Program-made: the position numbers and the translations under genes
Notes under the pieces: generated by a model
What the model saw: only the letters and a program-made list of their open reading frames with translations
Database searches by the model: none
What the model was told of the DNA's origin: nothing
From: a virus
Virus record (IMG/VR): IMGVR_UViG_3300049448_000045
Span: 1 to 41,235 of that record
Length of the DNA stretch: 41,235 nt
Direction: 5' to 3' (one strand)
Shown here: one piece after another, positions 39,764 to 41,235 of the stretch
Layout of the letters: the number at the start of each line of letters is the position of its first letter
Numbering within the stretch: the first letter of the stretch is position 1

Positions 39764-39939
39764 TTCGCTGATGCCGCCTCGGAAACAATCTTCATGGCTT
39801 CCTTGAGAAGCTGCGCGCGGCCCCAGACTGAGGGGGGGAGGCCAAGAAGCCTTGCGGCTTTGTCAATCGTGGCGCGGTCCTTCTTGCCTAGAGCAATGGA
39901 TAGGCCCGTGGTTTTCTTGTCCGCAGATTTATTGACCAT
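39760..39939 (-). CDS. Ribbon-helix-helix regulator (59 aa), first gene of module
   Basis: The frame is open from 39981, but ATG 39939 follows AGGA (39950-39947) at 7 nt, and the upstream part overlaps the candidate promoter. The product begins MVNKSADKKTTGLSIALGKK and goes on 'DRATIDKAARLLGLPPSVWG' then a basic helix. Strand-helix-helix with 'TTGLSIALGKKDRATIDKAA' fits ribbon-helix-helix repressors. It heads the operon and sits beside a TGTGA-N5-TCACA dyad at 39956-39970, so autoregulation of the transport operon is likely. Confidence 0.65.
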   Translation of the reverse strand: MVNKSADKKTTGLSIALGKKDRATIDKAARLLGLPPSVWGRAQLLKEAMKIVSEAASAK

Positions 39940-39952
39940 GCGTTCGTATCCT

Positions 39953-39973
39953 ATATGTGACCGTATCACACAT
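39953..39973 (-). promoter_or_regulatory. Candidate operator dyad
   Basis: TGTGA (39956-39960), five bases, TCACA (39966-39970): a perfect 5-base inverted repeat, extended imperfectly to ATATGTGA/TCACACAT. It overlaps the candidate -10 region of the leftward promoter, the position expected for a repressor. Two direct copies of AATGGCAC (39974-39981 and 39984-39991), ten bases apart, lie next to it and could be half-sites for a ribbon-helix-helix dimer. Confidence 0.45.
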
Positions 39974-39997
39974 AATGGCACGGAATGGCACTGTCAA
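39969..39997 (-). promoter_or_regulatory. Candidate promoter of the minus-strand module
   Basis: Reading leftward: TTGACA (complement of 39992-39997, perfect consensus), 17-nt spacer, TATGTG (complement of 39969-39974, 3 of 6). The predicted start is near 39962, about 23 nt before the ATG at 39939. The weak -10 inside the operator dyad suits a regulated promoter. Confidence 0.45.
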
Positions 39998-40018
39998 TAG
40001 GGTTCAAGCCCCCCCCCG

Positions 40019-40046
40019 TTTACATTTCCACTAGAGGGAGTATGGT
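40019..40046 (+). promoter_or_regulatory. Candidate divergent rightward promoter
   Basis: TTTACA (40019-40024, 5 of 6), 16-nt spacer, TATGGT (40041-40046, 4 of 6). The start would be near 40053, exactly where the candidate leader structure begins. A run of nine C (40009-40017) separates it from the leftward -35, so length changes there could affect both promoters. Confidence 0.4.
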
Positions 40047-40053
40047 ATCTTCC

Positions 40054-40184
40054 GCTGTGACGGCCCGCAGGAAAGGCTAATCAGGGACTAACTTATTGCT
40101 TGGCTACGTCATCCGGCGCGATTTGCAGATGATCGCGTATCTGACCGGAGCGTGTTTCCCCGAAAAGAATGCCAAGCTCACAGC
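40054..40184 (+). ncRNA. Candidate structured 5' leader or small RNA
   Basis: GCTGTGA (40054-40060) can pair with TCACAGC (40178-40184), enclosing a 117-nt segment. Inside are GGAAA/TTTCC (40070-40074 with 40155-40159) and a longer arm TCCGG-CGCGAT (40112-40122) with ATCGCG (40132-40137) and CCGGA (40145-40149), a 7-nt bulge on one side. The predicted promoter begins transcription at this point, and the ribosome site of the lipoprotein gene lies about 30 nt after the closing helix. No known riboswitch family is recognised. A second copy of the GGCCCG...AATCAGGGA motif falls inside. A translated ORF (40096-40212) is a competing explanation. Confidence 0.4.
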
Positions 40185-40212
40185 ATCTAATCCCGCGCTC
40201 TGCGCACAATGA
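40096..40212 (+). CDS. Possible small ORF with TTG start (38 aa)
   Basis: In the 5' leader, TTG 40096 follows AGGGA (40083-40087) at 8 nt and opens 38 codons: 'LGYVIRRDLQMIAYLTGACF' and on to 'TASNPALCAQ'. The stop (40210-40212) is 12 nt before the lipoprotein GTG. An internal ATG at 40129 would give 27 codons. Amino-acid use looks protein-like, but the same bases form the hairpin arm described for the leader. It is uncertain which is real. Confidence 0.25.
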   Translation: MLGYVIRRDLQMIAYLTGACFPEKNAKLTASNPALCAQ

Positions 40213-40223
40213 GGAGATAATCA

Positions 40224-40577
40224 GTGGCACATAAAACTCTCGTAGTCATCGCAGTATGCGCAGCTTTGGGAGGATGTGCCCAGATGCAGGGCGTATTCGG
40301 CAATTCTACGGCTCAACAGGACGTGGAAAAGAGCCTGACAGTTGCGCACCTTGCTCACAAAGGCTTGGCTGATGAACTGAAGTATGCCGCTGATACTGGT
40401 CTCCTTCATGGCCAAAACGCCGTGACCGCGAGAACCTATCTCGACAAATCAGAGGTGCTTTTGCAGCAGGCAGATTCCGCCTTCGCAGCGGGACAGTCTA
40501 TCTCGTCTCAACTTAACGAGGCAACGGCCTTGATGTCTCAAGCCGCGCCTCTCGTTCCCAATTCCGCCAAGCAGTAA
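40224..40577 (+). CDS. Lipoprotein (117 aa)
   Basis: GTG start with a GAGGAG ribosome site 8 nt upstream. MAHKTLVVIAVCAALGGCAQ is a lipoprotein signal with lipobox LGGC and Cys18; Ala19-Gln20 after the cysteine favours outer-membrane sorting. The mature part is helical, with heptad-like 'QQDVEKSLTVAHLAHKGLAD' and 'YLDKSEVLLQQADSAFAAGQ'. An outer-membrane spanin, scaffold or exclusion lipoprotein is possible; none is proved. First gene of the rightward block beyond the transport module. Confidence 0.7.
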   Translation: MAHKTLVVIAVCAALGGCAQMQGVFGNSTAQQDVEKSLTVAHLAHKGLADELKYAADTGLLHGQNAVTARTYLDKSEVLLQQADSAFAAGQSISSQLNEATALMSQAAPLVPNSAKQ

Positions 40578-40586
40578 GGATCGGTC

Positions 40587-40790
40587 ATGAACGTCACGCT
40601 CATTCTCCAGCTTATCGCCGCCTTCCCGCAGGCGCTCGTTGAAATCACCGCTCTGTGGTCTGCAATCCGCACCACGTTCTCCAATGACGATCAGGTCACA
40701 ATCGACAAGGCGCTTGCCGACGCGCAGGCTGGCGATGCTACTTCTACTGCTGCCGCCGATGCGTCCCTTGACGCTGCCTCAAAGAAATAA
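40587..40790 (+). CDS. Small hypothetical protein (67 aa)
   Basis: Ribosome site 'aaggatcgg' precedes ATG 40587. The product starts MNVTLILQLIAAFPQALVEI, an amphipathic or weakly hydrophobic helix, then becomes acidic and Ala/Asp-rich ('DKALADAQAGDATSTAAADA'). It is not a clear membrane protein. It lies between the lipoprotein and the holin-like gene. No family recognised. Confidence 0.5.
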   Translation: MNVTLILQLIAAFPQALVEITALWSAIRTTFSNDDQVTIDKALADAQAGDATSTAAADASLDAASKK

Positions 40791-40793
40791 CCC

Positions 40794-41147
40794 GTGGATC
40801 AGACCGACGCCAGCCTAGACTCCGTATTCTCTGCCGTCAGGGGCCTTCTAATCGCCTTTGGCGGCATTTTGTCTGCCAATGGATATGGAGATAGCGGGCT
40901 TTACAAGTGGGTTGAGATTGGGGCCGGTAGCGTTCTAGTCGTCGGCCCTCTCGTCTGGGGTGTGATCGACAAGATTCAGAAATTCCGCCAGAAGAAAGCT
41001 GCTGTCACCGCTGGCGTCAATGCGGGCATGGCCTTGGCTGCATCGGGACAAATGCTTGTCCATGCGAATGGCTCTCCCGTTACTGCCTCGGATGAGACGG
41101 CTAAGGAAATTGTCCAGACCTTCGCTCCAGAAGCCAAGGCGGCGTAA
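40794..41147 (+). CDS. Holin-like membrane protein (117 aa)
   Basis: GTG 40794 follows the previous stop by three bases. Residues about 13-28 ('SAVRGLLIAFGGILSANG') and 37-59 ('KWVEIGAGSVLVVGPLVWGV') are hydrophobic; the connecting loop is short and the C-terminus starts with a basic stretch 'KIQKFRQKKAA' and is Ala-rich. This shape is close to two-TM phage holins found in proteobacterial phages. It would make the lysis hole or pinhole for the endolysin at 33587, although the two genes are separated by the minus-strand module. Its stop overlaps the next ATG. Confidence 0.6.
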   Translation: MDQTDASLDSVFSAVRGLLIAFGGILSANGYGDSGLYKWVEIGAGSVLVVGPLVWGVIDKIQKFRQKKAAVTAGVNAGMALAASGQMLVHANGSPVTASDETAKEIVQTFAPEAKAA

Positions 41148-41235
41148 TGGGGTGGCTATCTGCGCTCCTTGGAATAATCTCCACCCTCGTAAGCCGTTTC
41201 TTTGGCAAAGACGAGCGTGATATAGCGGAACAGAC
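41147..41235 (+). CDS. Partial gene cut by the right edge
   Basis: ATG 41147 shares its A with the preceding TAA (TAATG). The frame remains open to the end of the window: MGWLSALLGIISTLVSRFFG then KDERDIAEQ. A hydrophobic N-terminal helix followed by a charged helix, just after a holin-like gene, fits an inner-membrane spanin (Rz-like) or other lysis protein. Only 29 residues are visible. Confidence 0.5.
   Translation, partial: MGWLSALLGIISTLVSRFFGKDERDIAEQ

Noticed and set aside
1-41235. tRNA genes, CRISPR arrays, insertion sequences, integrase or attachment sites
   Set aside because: No cloverleaf-like sequence, repeat-spacer array, transposase or recombinase motif was seen on reading both strands; a scan by dedicated software was not possible.
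1-41235. Window as a complete genome with terminal repeats
   Set aside because: Both edges cut genes (1-43 and 41147-41235), no matching end sequences were noticed, and replication genes are absent.

Overview
The window reads as the morphogenesis and lysis arm of a tailed phage (or prophage) of a Gram-negative, probably proteobacterial, host. The order terminase small/large subunit, portal, scaffold, major capsid protein, decoration protein, then a P22 gp4/gp10-like neck, internal/ejection proteins and tail fibres/spikes, with no tail-tube, sheath or tape-measure gene, points to a short-tailed (podovirus-like) virion. I see no integrase, repressor, polymerase, tRNA, CRISPR or rRNA. A Gram-negative host is inferred from a lipobox lipoprotein, an OmpA peptidoglycan-binding domain and Sec-type signal peptides. 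Family names are recognised from sequence alone; no database was searched.

Layout. 1-43: start of a leftward gene cut by the window edge. 228-1183: five tightly overlapping small genes of unknown role. 1184-3032: terS and terL. 3033-5134: an accessory stretch of small genes (ribbon-helix-helix protein, T5orf172/GIY-YIG-like protein, tiny membrane proteins, a DnaJ-type zinc-knuckle miniprotein), with a possible tiny leftward transcription unit at 3033-3246. 5135-10592: portal, zinc-binding protein, scaffold, major capsid, decoration protein. 10652-12649: a three-domain enzyme (glycosyltransferase, MptE/DUF115-like, methyltransferase) inside the structural operon. 12660-22187: head/neck, connector and internal virion proteins, including a GNAT acetyltransferase. 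22289-31395: tail fibre and beta-helix spike genes, three of which encode clear N-terminal signal peptides. 31405-34102: small membrane proteins, an HNH-AP2 homing endonuclease and a GH108 endolysin.

The most striking part is 34099-39939 on the minus strand. It is a compact nine-gene operon: ribbon-helix-helix regulator, coiled-coil protein, two-TM coiled-coil protein, substrate-binding protein fused to an OmpA domain, CPHC miniprotein, one-TM peptide, ABC permease (NitT/TauT-like), ABC ATPase and a small membrane protein. It is inserted between the endolysin and the remaining rightward lysis/membrane genes (40224 to the end). It looks like an envelope-spanning transporter carried as an accessory module with its own promoter and a candidate operator at 39953-39997. 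A rightward promoter and a possibly structured leader (40019-40184) diverge from the same region.
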